NCBI GenBank assembly: GCA_937885465.1
Contig: CAKZZM010000177.1
Coordinates: forward strand, 1-64,000
Origin: an uncultured Bacteroidales bacterium
GTDB taxonomy: Bacteria > Bacteroidota > Bacteroidia > Bacteroidales > Paludibacteraceae
Direction: 5' to 3'
DNA length: 64,000 nucleotides
In this document: piece after piece, positions 31,291-39,900 of the stretch
Layout: every line of letters starts with the position of its first letter
How positions within the stretch are numbered: position 1 is the first letter of the stretch
The notes under the pieces: generated by a model
What the model was told of the DNA's origin: nothing
The model's database searches: none
Seen by the model: the letters and a program-made list of their open reading frames with translations, nothing else
Translations under genes and position numbers: made by a program

Positions 31291-34098
31291 TTGGGAAAAG
31301 GCAGCAGACATAATTTTTTGCTCTGCATTGTATTTGTTGTGCTTTGCAGTTGCTTCATAACGGGCAATCCTCTCAGCGTACAGGCTGAGGGCTTACCCGC
31401 TATGCAAGATTCACTGACAATGCCCGCCGCTTCCATCTCTCAATCCCAAGACTCTCTCTCTACTCTTCCCCCCACCTCTCCTAATGTTGACGCAAAGGTG
31501 GAATATAAGTCATCTGACTCGCTCGTCCTGCTCGGCAACGGAACGGCATTTCTGCATGGTAGCGGCGATGTTACTTACAAGACAATCAACCTCACCTCCG
31601 ACTTTATTCGCGTCAAGATGGATTCCTCAATCATCTATGCCGCCGGTGTATATGATACCATCGAGGAGCAATGGAGTGGGCGGCCGGTCTTCAAAGACGG
31701 CAACGAGTCATACGAGTCGCACGAGTTGAGTTATAACCTCAAAACGAAAAAGGCTTATATCAGGCATGTCGTAGCGCAGCAAGACGAGGGATATATCATT
31801 GCCGATAAGGCAAAGAAAACCGACGATGATGCGATGATGATGGCAGGCGGCAAATATACCACCTGCGACGATCATGAGCACCCGCATTTCTACCTCAACA
31901 TAACCAAAGGTAAGGTCAAGCCCGGAGAATATGTAGCGGCAGGTCCTGCCTACCTTGTTGTGGGCGATGTGCCACTCCCGCTCGCCATTCCATTCGGCTT
32001 CTTCCCCTTCACCTCGTCCTATTCGTCAGGACTTATTATGCCGACCTTCGGCGATGACTACACACGCGGACTATACTTGCGCGGCATAGGCTATTACTTC
32101 GCCCTGTCGGACTACGCCGACCTCGAGGTAACCGGCGACATTTACACCAAAGGCACTTGGGCTATAACGGCACGCTCAAGATACCTCAAACGATATAAAT
32201 TCTCGGGAAATATATCCGTTAACTACCGCTCTGATGTTACGGGTGAAAGAGATATGCCCGATTACTCAAAAGCGACCAACTTCTCCATTCAATGGACCCA
32301 CACGCAGGACAGCAAGGCTAACCCTTACTCCACTTTCTCTGCCTCCGTCAATTTCTCAACCTCAGGTTACAACCGCTCCAATATCAATTCCTATTACAAC
32401 TCTACCCTCAACTCAGAAAACACCAAATCATCGTCAATATCCTACACTCAACGCTTCCCCGACTCGCCATGGTCGCTGTCGATGTCTGCCCTTATTAACC
32501 AACGGACAAAGGACTCAACCATTGCCCTGACACTACCGGATATGTCGTTATCGATGAGTCAGATAAAGCCGTTTAAAAGAAAGAAACCGGTCGGAAAAGA
32601 GCGATGGTATGAGAAGATAACGCTCCGTTATTCAGCCAATGCCAAAATATCAATCGATGATAAGGAGAGCCATTTGCTGCACTCTAATTTCCTCCGCGAC
32701 TGGAAAACAGGAGTAAAGCATAATATTCCTCTATCGGCATCGTTCACGGCATTTAAATATCTTAATATCAGTCCGTCAATAAACTACAACGAGCGTTGGT
32801 ACTTCCAGCGCGTTGACCAATCATGGGACGAGCAACAGAACGCCGTTGTTCGCGATACCACAAATGGGTTCTACCGCGTATGGGACGTGTCGATGTCGCT
32901 CTCTGCCTCTACCAAATTGTACGGTTTCTTTATCCCGAGCAGAAAACTATTCCCTAACGGAAAGGTTGATCGGTTCCGACACATCTTCACCCCGTCCGTA
33001 TCACTCAACTATACCCCTGACTGCGATGCTATTCGCGCCAAGATTGACCATAACTATTACGGCACCTACGAACGCCCCATAACGCAAAGCGATGGCACCG
33101 TCAAATACGAACAAGTGCAATACAACCGCTTCCAAGGGGCGATGTACGGCACGCCGTCAAAGGGCAATGTCGGATCGGTCGGTTTCTCACTCGGGAATAA
33201 CCTCGAGATGAAGGTTCTCAACGACAAAGACACAACCGGCAAAGCACCGACAAAGATAATATCACTGATTGATAACCTCTCTATATCAGGCGGATATAAC
33301 TTTATGGCTGACTCAATGAACTGGTCGAATTTCTCGGTCAATCTGCGAATCAAACTACCTATGAATTATACTCTTAACCTCAGCGGGCAGTTTGACCCCT
33401 ATCTCTACGGACTAAACGCCTCCGGCAACCCCGTCAGAACAAACCGCAGATGTTGGAACGAGGGCAAATTCTTACACTTCAAAGGGACCTCCACATCCTT
33501 CTCATATACTTTCAACAATCAAACATTCAGAAAATGGTTTGGCAAAGAAGATAAGAAGACCGACAATAAGTTCGATCCCGGTTTCGATATGGACGACCCA
33601 TACGCCACAGACCCTGAAACAGGTGAATTAATCACCGATGAACAACGCAAAGAAGCCAAGAGACAAGAGCAAGAATGGAAAAAGAAACACCGCGACACAG
33701 ACTCAGATATCGACGGCTGGGAGTTTGCCGAGATACCGTGGAGCCTCACGCTCAACTATAACATCAGGTACGGGGAGTCCTCTGTGTTCGACTACAACAA
33801 GATGAACTACAAGATGAAGTTCACCCATAACCTCTCCGCCTCTATTTCTATAGGTTTGGGAAAAGGTTGGAAGGCATCCACCTCCATCTCTTACGACTTC
33901 TCCGCAAAGAAACTGAGTAACGCCACTATCAATGTAACACGTGACCTGCACTGCTGGACCATGACCGCTTCCTTTGTACCATTCGGATACTACAAATCAT
34001 ACACCTTCCACATCGGTGTCAATGCCTCTATGCTCGCAGACCTCAAATACGACAAATCATCCGCCGATGCTACCAACAAACGCGTCTCGTGGTGGTAA
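31291..34098 (+). CDS. lptD: LPS-assembly protein LptD (Bacteroidota type)
   Basis: About 935 residues. No ATG precedes the signal peptide: the frame is closed by a stop at 31285, so translation must begin at TTG 31291 or at TTG 31318. A signal peptide (NFLLCIVFVVLCSCFITGN) is followed by an OstA-like domain (about 65-190: GNGTAFLHGSGDVTYKTINL, EEQWSGRPVFKDGNESYESH) and a large barrel (FGDDYTRGLYLRGIGYYFAL onwards, ending SSADATNKRVSWW). LptD places lipopolysaccharide in the outer leaflet. The family in Bacteroidota lacks the LptE-binding Cys pattern of enterics. Promoter at 31174-31204; slyD follows after 52 nt. Confidence 0.85.
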   Translation: MGKGSRHNFLLCIVFVVLCSCFITGNPLSVQAEGLPAMQDSLTMPAASISQSQDSLSTLPPTSPNVDAKVEYKSSDSLVLLGNGTAFLHGSGDVTYKTINLTSDFIRVKMDSSIIYAAGVYDTIEEQWSGRPVFKDGNESYESHELSYNLKTKKAYIRHVVAQQDEGYIIADKAKKTDDDAMMMAGGKYTTCDDHEHPHFYLNITKGKVKPGEYVAAGPAYLVVGDVPLPLAIPFGFFPFTSSYSSGLIMPTFGDDYTRGLYLRGIGYYFALSDYADLEVTGDIYTKGTWAITARSRYLKRYKFSGNISVNYRSDVTGERDMPDYSKATNFSIQWTHTQDSKANPYSTFSASVNFSTSGYNRSNINSYYNSTLNSENTKSSSISYTQRFPDSPWSLSMSALINQRTKDSTIALTLPDMSLSMSQIKPFKRKKPVGKERWYEKITLRYSANAKISIDDKESHLLHSNFLRDWKTGVKHNIPLSASFTAFKYLNISPSINYNERWYFQRVDQSWDEQQNAVVRDTTNGFYRVWDVSMSLSASTKLYGFFIPSRKLFPNGKVDRFRHIFTPSVSLNYTPDCDAIRAKIDHNYYGTYERPITQSDGTVKYEQVQYNRFQGAMYGTPSKGNVGSVGFSLGNNLEMKVLNDKDTTGKAPTKIISLIDNLSISGGYNFMADSMNWSNFSVNLRIKLPMNYTLNLSGQFDPYLYGLNASGNPVRTNRRCWNEGKFLHFKGTSTSFSYTFNNQTFRKWFGKEDKKTDNKFDPGFDMDDPYATDPETGELITDEQRKEAKRQEQEWKKKHRDTDSDIDGWEFAEIPWSLTLNYNIRYGESSVFDYNKMNYKMKFTHNLSASISIGLGKGWKASTSISYDFSAKKLSNATINVTRDLHCWTMTASFVPFGYYKSYTFHIGVNASMLADLKYDKSSADATNKRVSWW

Positions 34099-34150
34099 AC
34101 GGGAGTAGGAAGGGCGGAAATATTGTGCAACTAATAACTTATAACCAACT

Positions 34151-34711
34151 ATGATTCAGAAACACTCTCTCGTAAAATTATCTTACGACCTTTACATCGC
34201 CGGCGTAGAGCTCGGCACAGAAGAGCTCATTGAGCGCACAAAAGACGATACCCCGCTGACATATTGTCAAGGTTTAGGGATGATGATTCCCGCTTTCGAG
34301 GCAGCCTTAGAACACAAATCTGCCGGCGACACTTTCGATTTTACCATCACCGCAGCCGAAGCCTATGGTGAGCATGACGAGCAAGGCGTGATGACCTTGC
34401 CCCGCTCCGTATTCTGCATCGACGGCGTATTCGACGAAAAGCGAGTTAAAGAAGGCAATATTATCCCTATGAACACTACTGACGGACAAACAATTCGCGC
34501 ACAAGTAGTAGCAATAACGGAGGAAAATGTCACAATCGATCTCAACCACCCTCTTGCAGGAGAGGACCTGCATTTTACAGGCAAGATTATTGAAGATAGA
34601 CCGGCAACCGAAGAAGAGATTGATTCTTTTCTCCACCCCAAATGCGGCGGTTGCAACAAAGGTAACAAAGGTGAAGATTGCGCATCCGGCTGCAGCGGAT
34701 GCAGTAATTAA
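34151..34711 (+). CDS. slyD: SlyD-type FKBP peptidyl-prolyl isomerase with Cys-rich tail
   Basis: 186 residues. The FKBP core opens VKLSYDLYIAGVELGTEELI and includes YCQGLGMMIPAFEAALEHKS and DFTITAAEAYGEHDEQGVMT. The insert-in-flap domain (NIIPMNTTDGQTIRAQVVAI ... IDLNHPLAGEDLHF) is the chaperone part that defines SlyD. The C-terminal tail (HPKCGGCNKGNKGEDCASGC, then SGCSN) has six Cys and should bind divalent metal such as nickel or zinc. Cytoplasmic, no signal peptide. der follows after 51 nt. Confidence 0.9.
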   Translation: MIQKHSLVKLSYDLYIAGVELGTEELIERTKDDTPLTYCQGLGMMIPAFEAALEHKSAGDTFDFTITAAEAYGEHDEQGVMTLPRSVFCIDGVFDEKRVKEGNIIPMNTTDGQTIRAQVVAITEENVTIDLNHPLAGEDLHFTGKIIEDRPATEEEIDSFLHPKCGGCNKGNKGEDCASGCSGCSN

Positions 34712-34762
34712 TCGCAGACTGCTGCGAGTATAACAAATAATAATTTAAATCATATAACTATT

Positions 34763-36103
34763 ATGGCAAATATTGTAGCCATCGTGGGGCGTCCCAATGT
34801 CGGGAAATCGACCCTTTTTAACCGCCTTACGAAAACAAGGCGGGCTATTGTCAGCGCAGAGGCCGGCACTACACGCGATCGACAATATGGTCGCACAGTT
34901 TGGAACGGGCGAGAGTTCTCAATCATCGACACAGGCGGCTGGGTCGTTAACTCCGATGATATCTTCGAGGGAGAGATCAACCGTCAAGTGAACACCGCCA
35001 TCAACGAGGCGGATGTTGTGCTGCTCGTGGTGGATGTTAGAGAAGGCGTAACGCAGTTCGATATGGAAGTGGCACATCTGCTCAGGCAGGCTGAAAAACC
35101 AACGCTGCTCGCCGTCAACAAGATAGACACCTTCGATGAGCAGTACGGTGCGGCAGAGTTTTATAAACTCGGTCTTGGCGACCCCTTTATTCTCTCCGCC
35201 GTCAACGGTCTTGGCACCGGCGAACTGCTTGACGAGATTGTGGCACGGTTTAATAACAACAAAGACGAAGAGCCCGAAGACAATCTGCCGCGCTTCGCTA
35301 TTGTCGGCAGACCTAATGCCGGCAAATCATCGCTACTAAACGCCCTTATAGGCGAGGAGAGAACCGTCGTTACTGACATAGCAGGAACGACGCGAGACTC
35401 TATCTACACCAAGTACAATAAGTTCGGCAAAGAGTTTTACCTTGTTGACACCGCCGGTATTCGCAAGAAAGCAAAGGTTACCGAAGACCTCGAATATTAC
35501 TCCGTTGTGCGTTCAATCAGAGCAATAGAGAACGCCGATGTCTGCATTCTGATGCTCGATGCCACACGATGCTTTGATGAGCGTGACACCTTCATCGGTA
35601 TTGCAGCACAAGACCTTTCCATATTCTCCATCATTCAGAAAAACAAGAAAGGTCTTGTGGTGTGCGTCAATAAATGGGATTTGATAACGAGTAAAACCAC
35701 GGCAGATATTAAGATGTTCGAGCGTAATATACGTGCTCGCCTTGCGCCATTCACCGACTTCCCTATCATCTTCACCTCTGCTGTTACCAAACAACGCATT
35801 TTCAAGATTATTGAAACGGCGTTGCAAGTGTATGACAACAAGCAACGCAAGATACCTACTGCCAAACTCAATGAGCGTTTTCTGCCTCTCATCGAAAACT
35901 ACCCGCCACCGGCAAATAAGGGCAAGTACATAAAGATTAAATACTGCACCCAACTGCCGGACACGCAGGTGCCGTCATTCGTCTTTTTCGCAAACCTGCC
36001 GCAATATGTTAAGGAGCCGTACCGCCGCTTCCTTGAAAACAAACTTCGCGAGTGGTGGAATTTCAACGGCACTCCCGTCAACATCTTCATCCGGCCGAAA
36101 TAA
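34763..36103 (+). CDS. der: GTPase Der (EngA), ribosome assembly
   Basis: 446 residues with two G domains in tandem: P-loops [14 protein letters not shown] (residue 8 on) and [14 protein letters not shown] (about 180 on), switch II motifs DTGGW and [11 protein letters not shown], and NKID/NKWD base-recognition motifs. The C-terminal KH-like domain (about 355-446) ends [14 protein letters not shown]. It acts in 50S subunit assembly and is essential in most bacteria. It ends 59 nt before the convergent argR end. Confidence 0.95.
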   Translation: MANIVAIVGRPNVGKSTLFNRLTKTRRAIVSAEAGTTRDRQYGRTVWNGREFSIIDTGGWVVNSDDIFEGEINRQVNTAINEADVVLLVVDVREGVTQFDMEVAHLLRQAEKPTLLAVNKIDTFDEQYGAAEFYKLGLGDPFILSAVNGLGTGELLDEIVARFNNNKDEEPEDNLPRFAIVGRPNAGKSSLLNALIGEERTVVTDIAGTTRDSIYTKYNKFGKEFYLVDTAGIRKKAKVTEDLEYYSVVRSIRAIENADVCILMLDATRCFDERDTFIGIAAQDLSIFSIIQKNKKGLVVCVNKWDLITSKTTADIKMFERNIRARLAPFTDFPIIFTSAVTKQRIFKIIETALQVYDNKQRKIPTAKLNERFLPLIENYPPPANKGKYIKIKYCTQLPDTQVPSFVFFANLPQYVKEPYRRFLENKLREWWNFNGTPVNIFIRPK

Positions 36104-36143
36104 TCTGCCTCTTACGGCACAATGGTCTGACAATAAAGAGCAG

Positions 36144-36158
36144 TAGGGTTTCGCCCTA
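36144..36158. terminator. Weak hairpin between convergent der and argR
   Basis: TAGGG and CCCTA around TTTCG (36144-36158). The stem is only 5 bp and T-tracts are poor, so this is a weak candidate for a shared terminator. Confidence 0.3.
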
Positions 36159-36162
36159 TCTT

Positions 36163-36618
36163 CTAATTAATTCCGTAAAGGAAATCATAGAGCATTGCCC
36201 TTGTGATACCCTCTTTGGGTATCACAAGGATGGTATCGTCGCCTGCTATTGTACCAAGGATATAATCTTTGCCTCTGTCGTCAATGTCATAGGCAACGGC
36301 ATTGGCAAAGCCCGGTTTAGTCTTTACCACGCCAAACTGCCCGCAGAAATCAATCGAACGGATAGCAAGACGAGCAACATCGGAGTCTAAACCGAGTATC
36401 TTCTTCTCCACTACAGGATTGGTCGGGATTACATACTTGCTCGACCCGTTTGCCATCACTTTCTTCTCTGCACGCAGGTCACGCAGGTCACGCGAGAGCG
36501 TTGCTTGAGTGGTGAATATACCTTGCTGCTTAAGAGCGTATGTCAATTGGTCTTGGTTAGTGATAACCTGAGCGTTAAGAACTTGCGCAATAGTGCGAAG
36601 ACGTTGTTGCTTGTCCAT
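36163..36618 (-). CDS. argR: Arginine repressor ArgR
   Basis: 151 residues. The N-terminal winged helix (LRTIAQVLNAQVITNQDQLT, YALKQQGIFTTQATLSRDLR) is followed by the hexamerisation and arginine-binding domain (RLAIRSIDFCGQFGVVKTKP, DYILGTIAGDDTILVIPKEG). With arginine bound it represses biosynthesis genes and may activate catabolic ones. No arginine genes lie nearby, so it acts at a distance. The C-terminal GTIAGDDT motif contacts arginine. Confidence 0.9.
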   Translation of the reverse strand: MDKQQRLRTIAQVLNAQVITNQDQLTYALKQQGIFTTQATLSRDLRDLRAEKKVMANGSSKYVIPTNPVVEKKILGLDSDVARLAIRSIDFCGQFGVVKTKPGFANAVAYDIDDRGKDYILGTIAGDDTILVIPKEGITRAMLYDFLYGIN

Positions 36619-36731
36619 TTTATTAGTGGTATGTTGCTCGGCAAAGACTCCGAGAGTTAAACAGAATGATAATAGGATATGAAAAATCCTTATTTTCGCA
36701 AATCATCGGTACACGGGAGTGTACCTTTATT

Positions 36732-36782
36732 GAACGTTCGGAGACGTTCCCCGCAACCAGAACGTTCGGAGACGTTCCACAC
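36732..36782 (-). repeat. Two inverted R1 hairpin repeats
   Basis: GAACGTTCGGAGACGTTC at 36732-36749 and 36760-36777, the reverse of the R1 core. Both lie behind the stop of the 748-residue gene (36792) and ahead of argR, 28 nt apart. Confidence 0.85.
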
Positions 36783-36791
36783 TCCTTGATA

Positions 36792-39038
36792 TTATTCGGC
36801 GGCTGCCGGCTCTTCAGGCACTTCCATAGTTGCCGCTTCCTCTTCAGTTGCTGATGCCTGTTCTTCTATCACTACCTCCTCTTCGGCAGGTTTATTGAAG
36901 CACGGCAGCGGCGAACGGAAGCCTGCCCAAGCACATAGGTTGGCGAGCCATAATCCGCATACTATCACTGCGATGCTAACGATGCCTATCAACCATTTTT
37001 TCCAAGCGGGCATACCCTTCTCTGCAAATGGGTCGGCAATCTTAACGAGAGGATAATGAACCTCATCGGTCAGCGTCGCACCAAATGGGATATTAACGAG
37101 CGACTGAGCATTGACAGCCCATCCGTTGGCATTCAAGAGCGGAGCTATATTACGCTTGCGCAGTTTGAGCCATGCCATAATCATACTCGGACCGGAAATG
37201 AGAAGAAGCAGTACTACGAAGAACACTATCCAATGCCACCAAGCAGTGAAGGAGCCAAAGAAATCGGCGAGTGCAGCCCCAATCAGTCCTAATGCCATAC
37301 CGATGGCAGCGAAGATACCTGCGAACTTAGCTATATCGAACGAAGGCTTCACTGCGGGTGCCTCACCTTCCGCAGGCACCTTTGCATCTGCCATCTTAGC
37401 CGTAGTATCAGCCATTATCTGCGCATCCTTCTCGGCAGCACGCTTATTAATAAGGTCCTCAGCCCACTTTGCCATACGGCGATAAGGCGACCAGAACGCC
37501 TGCTTAATTGAGATAGGATTATCTATAATCTTCGTTACGACAGCATCGTAGTCTAATCCGTTGCGATCGTAGAAGATGCAGTTCTTGCCCACAAAGAGGT
37601 CGCCCGTTTCGCCCATAGTCATCGCGGCTACTATCTCTATCGGGGCGGGGGCACCCTTAGCGGTGCAGGTGCAATAGATAAGATACATACCCGATGTCGG
37701 TGCCATTGAAGCCTGCGCTCCCGGGTTAGTAACACGCATACAGAGGTGACACGCTCTTTGATCAATAATCAGTGTACCCGCTTGGAAGATTGCCTTCACA
37801 TCCTGATCCTTATCATAGAAGTCTTGCAGGGTGATATAGTTGCGGAGCAGGGTATAGAAGTCGCGATGCAGGTGCGTCAGTTTGTCAACCGCGGTAATAC
37901 CGTTTGCTTCTTCTTCAAGGGCCTTATCTTGGGCTACAAGGTCAAGCAACGCCTGCTTCTTATCGGCTTTGAGCATCTCATTAACCTTGTCTATGCCAAG
38001 GCTCTCAACGGTTGCCCCTGCCTTCGCGCCGAGCCATGCCTTATATTCTGCCACCTTTGCCCCTATCTCATCCCATTCCGCCTCTGTGAGCGACTTTTTC
38101 TTCTTATCGACTGCTATACTTATTAACTTACTGAACTGTGCATCCCACGCGGGGTTAACCGGTGCAGTAAGGTCTAACTCTGCCTTGCCAGTTATACGCT
38201 GCAACGGATAAGAGGCTATCTCATCGTTCTTATCCGTAAGGTTATCGGCAGATATGGCTTCAATGCGACTCACCTGCACATCAAGCGCAGCAGTGCTCTC
38301 TGCGTTGAAAGCGGCAAGACGGCTACGAAGGAAGAAGTCCTTAACCTTTGCATCAAGCGCATCGTGCAGTTCTAAGACATTAGCGGTATCCTCTGCGAAT
38401 ACCATTTTGGGCTTTGCCTCTTGCCATGCCTTATAGTCTGCAAGGGCTGCATAAAAAGCCTCAATCTGATCCCCCGTCACACCCTTATCACCGCTGCGGT
38501 CGTCCGCTCCGCCCGTCGCCGCTATCGCAGCCGCGATAACTTCCTTCTCTTCAGCCGCATCGGTAGAGTTCTCTGTAATTATACCGTCACCATTGAAACG
38601 AGTCTTGGCAAAGATAGCGATACTATCGCTTGTATCAACAACGGAAATCGACTCAGCCTCTTTGCCTAAGTTCTTCAAAATCTGCACAGCGGAAACATAT
38701 AGTTTCTTGCCCGTCTCATTCTCCTGATTGATATCGGCAAGAGCAATGCTGTCACTACCTTGAAGCAGTATATCCGGATTAACGACAGCATCCGTCAACC
38801 AGTTGGCGGTCGCTACTACATCGCCTATATGAATCTTACCATCGGCATCGTTATCCGCGTAAGCAAGACTCTTACTGTCAATCTCAAGACCCGATACAGG
38901 GCAACTGAGTACCGTCCACATCTTCTGGTCAAGTTCGCCCAAATGACGCAGATCTTCACCCGACTGAATTTTCACACGAGTTGAACCTCCGATATTTTGG
39001 AAAGTCCACTTGTAATCTGTTTTTTTGAAAAGTTGCAT
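36792..39038 (-). CDS. Unrecognised 748-residue membrane protein with an EF-hand-like loop
   Basis: No signal peptide. Residues about 60-71 read DNDADGKIHIGD, a full 12-position EF-hand calcium loop (D1, D3, D5, G6, I8, D12); a weaker one, FNGDGIITENSTD, is near 145-157. The long middle part is helical and Ala/Glu/Lys-rich, with a C-x2-C pair (CHLCMRVTNPGAQASM) and CTCTAKG near 430-470. The last third has three membrane segments (about 566-596, 600-630 and 678-705) joined by a proline-rich link, and the end is acidic (EEEVVIEEQASATEEE). Proteins of this kind occur in Bacteroidota as hypothetical proteins; I know no function. It lies 39 nt behind the nucleosidase-like gene and is probably in the same transcript. 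Confidence 0.6.
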   Translation of the reverse strand: MQLFKKTDYKWTFQNIGGSTRVKIQSGEDLRHLGELDQKMWTVLSCPVSGLEIDSKSLAYADNDADGKIHIGDVVATANWLTDAVVNPDILLQGSDSIALADINQENETGKKLYVSAVQILKNLGKEAESISVVDTSDSIAIFAKTRFNGDGIITENSTDAAEEKEVIAAAIAATGGADDRSGDKGVTGDQIEAFYAALADYKAWQEAKPKMVFAEDTANVLELHDALDAKVKDFFLRSRLAAFNAESTAALDVQVSRIEAISADNLTDKNDEIASYPLQRITGKAELDLTAPVNPAWDAQFSKLISIAVDKKKKSLTEAEWDEIGAKVAEYKAWLGAKAGATVESLGIDKVNEMLKADKKQALLDLVAQDKALEEEANGITAVDKLTHLHRDFYTLLRNYITLQDFYDKDQDVKAIFQAGTLIIDQRACHLCMRVTNPGAQASMAPTSGMYLIYCTCTAKGAPAPIEIVAAMTMGETGDLFVGKNCIFYDRNGLDYDAVVTKIIDNPISIKQAFWSPYRRMAKWAEDLINKRAAEKDAQIMADTTAKMADAKVPAEGEAPAVKPSFDIAKFAGIFAAIGMALGLIGAALADFFGSFTAWWHWIVFFVVLLLLISGPSMIMAWLKLRKRNIAPLLNANGWAVNAQSLVNIPFGATLTDEVHYPLVKIADPFAEKGMPAWKKWLIGIVSIAVIVCGLWLANLCAWAGFRSPLPCFNKPAEEEVVIEEQASATEEEAATMEVPEEPAAAE

Positions 39039-39077
39039 AATTAAGTGGTAAATTGTAAATGATACATAGTAAATATC

Positions 39078-39551
39078 CTACACGCCTTGTCCTACTTTCC
39101 TGTAATCGTGTAGGGAGAGGTTGTCGCTCACATATTTTATCGACCTCACCTGCTTGAAGCCCATTCCGAGGATAAAGGCCAATTCCATATCGAAGACGCA
39201 ATCTTTGTAATCCGACTGCAGACAAAAGTCCACACCCGTGTAGCAAATCGCTTTCTTCATCTCAGAGAACATAATACCCTCAGAACCGGCAAGTTTATAT
39301 TCGGGTTCAGGATAACTGACATTAGGGTGATTGAGTCTTGACTCAGTAACCTCCACAAGGGTGCCAATTTCGAAATTGGCACTACCTGCATAACCAATAT
39401 TGACAAGAGGCGTGTCTAACGGTATATTACGCAAAGCACGAAGCACATTAAGCGCCCCGACACCCGTTACGATAACCTCTTCGTTAGAAAACTCCGGCAA
39501 ATACTGCTCGATAAGTTTCTTTTCCTGCTCTTCTGCTATAAGTACTTTCAT
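39078..39551 (-). CDS. Short nucleosidase-like protein (PNP/MTAN superfamily)
   Basis: 157 residues from the ATG at 39551; the open frame upstream is only translated R1 repeat (NVRRRSP). The fold motifs of nucleoside phosphorylases are present: VIVTGVGALNVLRALRNIPL and VNIGYAGSANFEIGTLVEV, then FDMELAFILGMGF and SIKYVSDN near the end, where the family has the M-E-x-x-A and S-D catalytic pair. It is shorter than MTA/SAH nucleosidases (about 230) and may be a relative of the 150-180-residue forms. Probable role: cutting a purine nucleoside, substrate open. First gene before the 748-residue membrane protein. Confidence 0.65.
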   Translation of the reverse strand: MKVLIAEEQEKKLIEQYLPEFSNEEVIVTGVGALNVLRALRNIPLDTPLVNIGYAGSANFEIGTLVEVTESRLNHPNVSYPEPEYKLAGSEGIMFSEMKKAICYTGVDFCLQSDYKDCVFDMELAFILGMGFKQVRSIKYVSDNLSLHDYRKVGQGV

Positions 39552-39577
39552 AATTCTATATAACAAAATTTCTAATA

Positions 39578-39687
39578 GTGGTGAACGTCTCCGAACGTTC
39601 ACTATAGTGGCGAACGTCACCGAACGTTCACTATAGTGGCGAACGTCTCCGAACGTTCACTATAGTGGCGAACGTCTCCGAACGTTC
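39578..39687 (+). repeat. R1 array of four copies, period 29 bp
   Basis: R1 cores at 39578-39600, 39607-39629 (TCACC variant), 39636-39658 and 39665-39687, the last three exactly 29 bp apart with a constant ACTATAGTGG link. The array lies in the leader of the nucleosidase-like gene, between its promoter (39703-39733) and its ATG. Confidence 0.9.
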
Positions 39688-39702
39688 ACTACTAAACGAC
39701 TG

Positions 39703-39733
39703 CAAAATTATTTTTTTTATTTCATTTATGCAA
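39703..39733 (-). promoter_or_regulatory. Promoter of the nucleosidase-like gene
   Basis: Minus strand TTG (39731-39733), 20 nt, TAATTTTG (39703-39710). Start near 39697, so the R1 array is transcribed as a leader of about 146 nt. Confidence 0.6.
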
Positions 39734-39802
39734 TAATATGATGCATTTTCAACGAAAAATCTAAAAATTTTGCATAATATTCAATAAATTTGAATAACAC
39801 TC

Positions 39803-39833
39803 TTGCATATATAAGAGAAAATGAGTAACTTTG
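39803..39833 (+). promoter_or_regulatory. Promoter of rpsA
   Basis: TTG (39803-39805), 20 nt, TAACTTTG (39826-39833), divergent from the promoter at 39703-39733. Leader about 62 nt. Confidence 0.65.
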
Positions 39834-39900
39834 CAAGCTTTTTACTTAAGAAAAAGCACGACTATTATTGTTTAACCCTTAAAGAAATTGATTTTCCGCT

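Noticed and set aside
39578..39687. Regular 29-bp repeat that looks like a small CRISPR array
   Set aside because: The copies are joined by a constant link of 6 nt, with no variable spacers, and no cas gene is present. The unit is the R1 hairpin found singly elsewhere.
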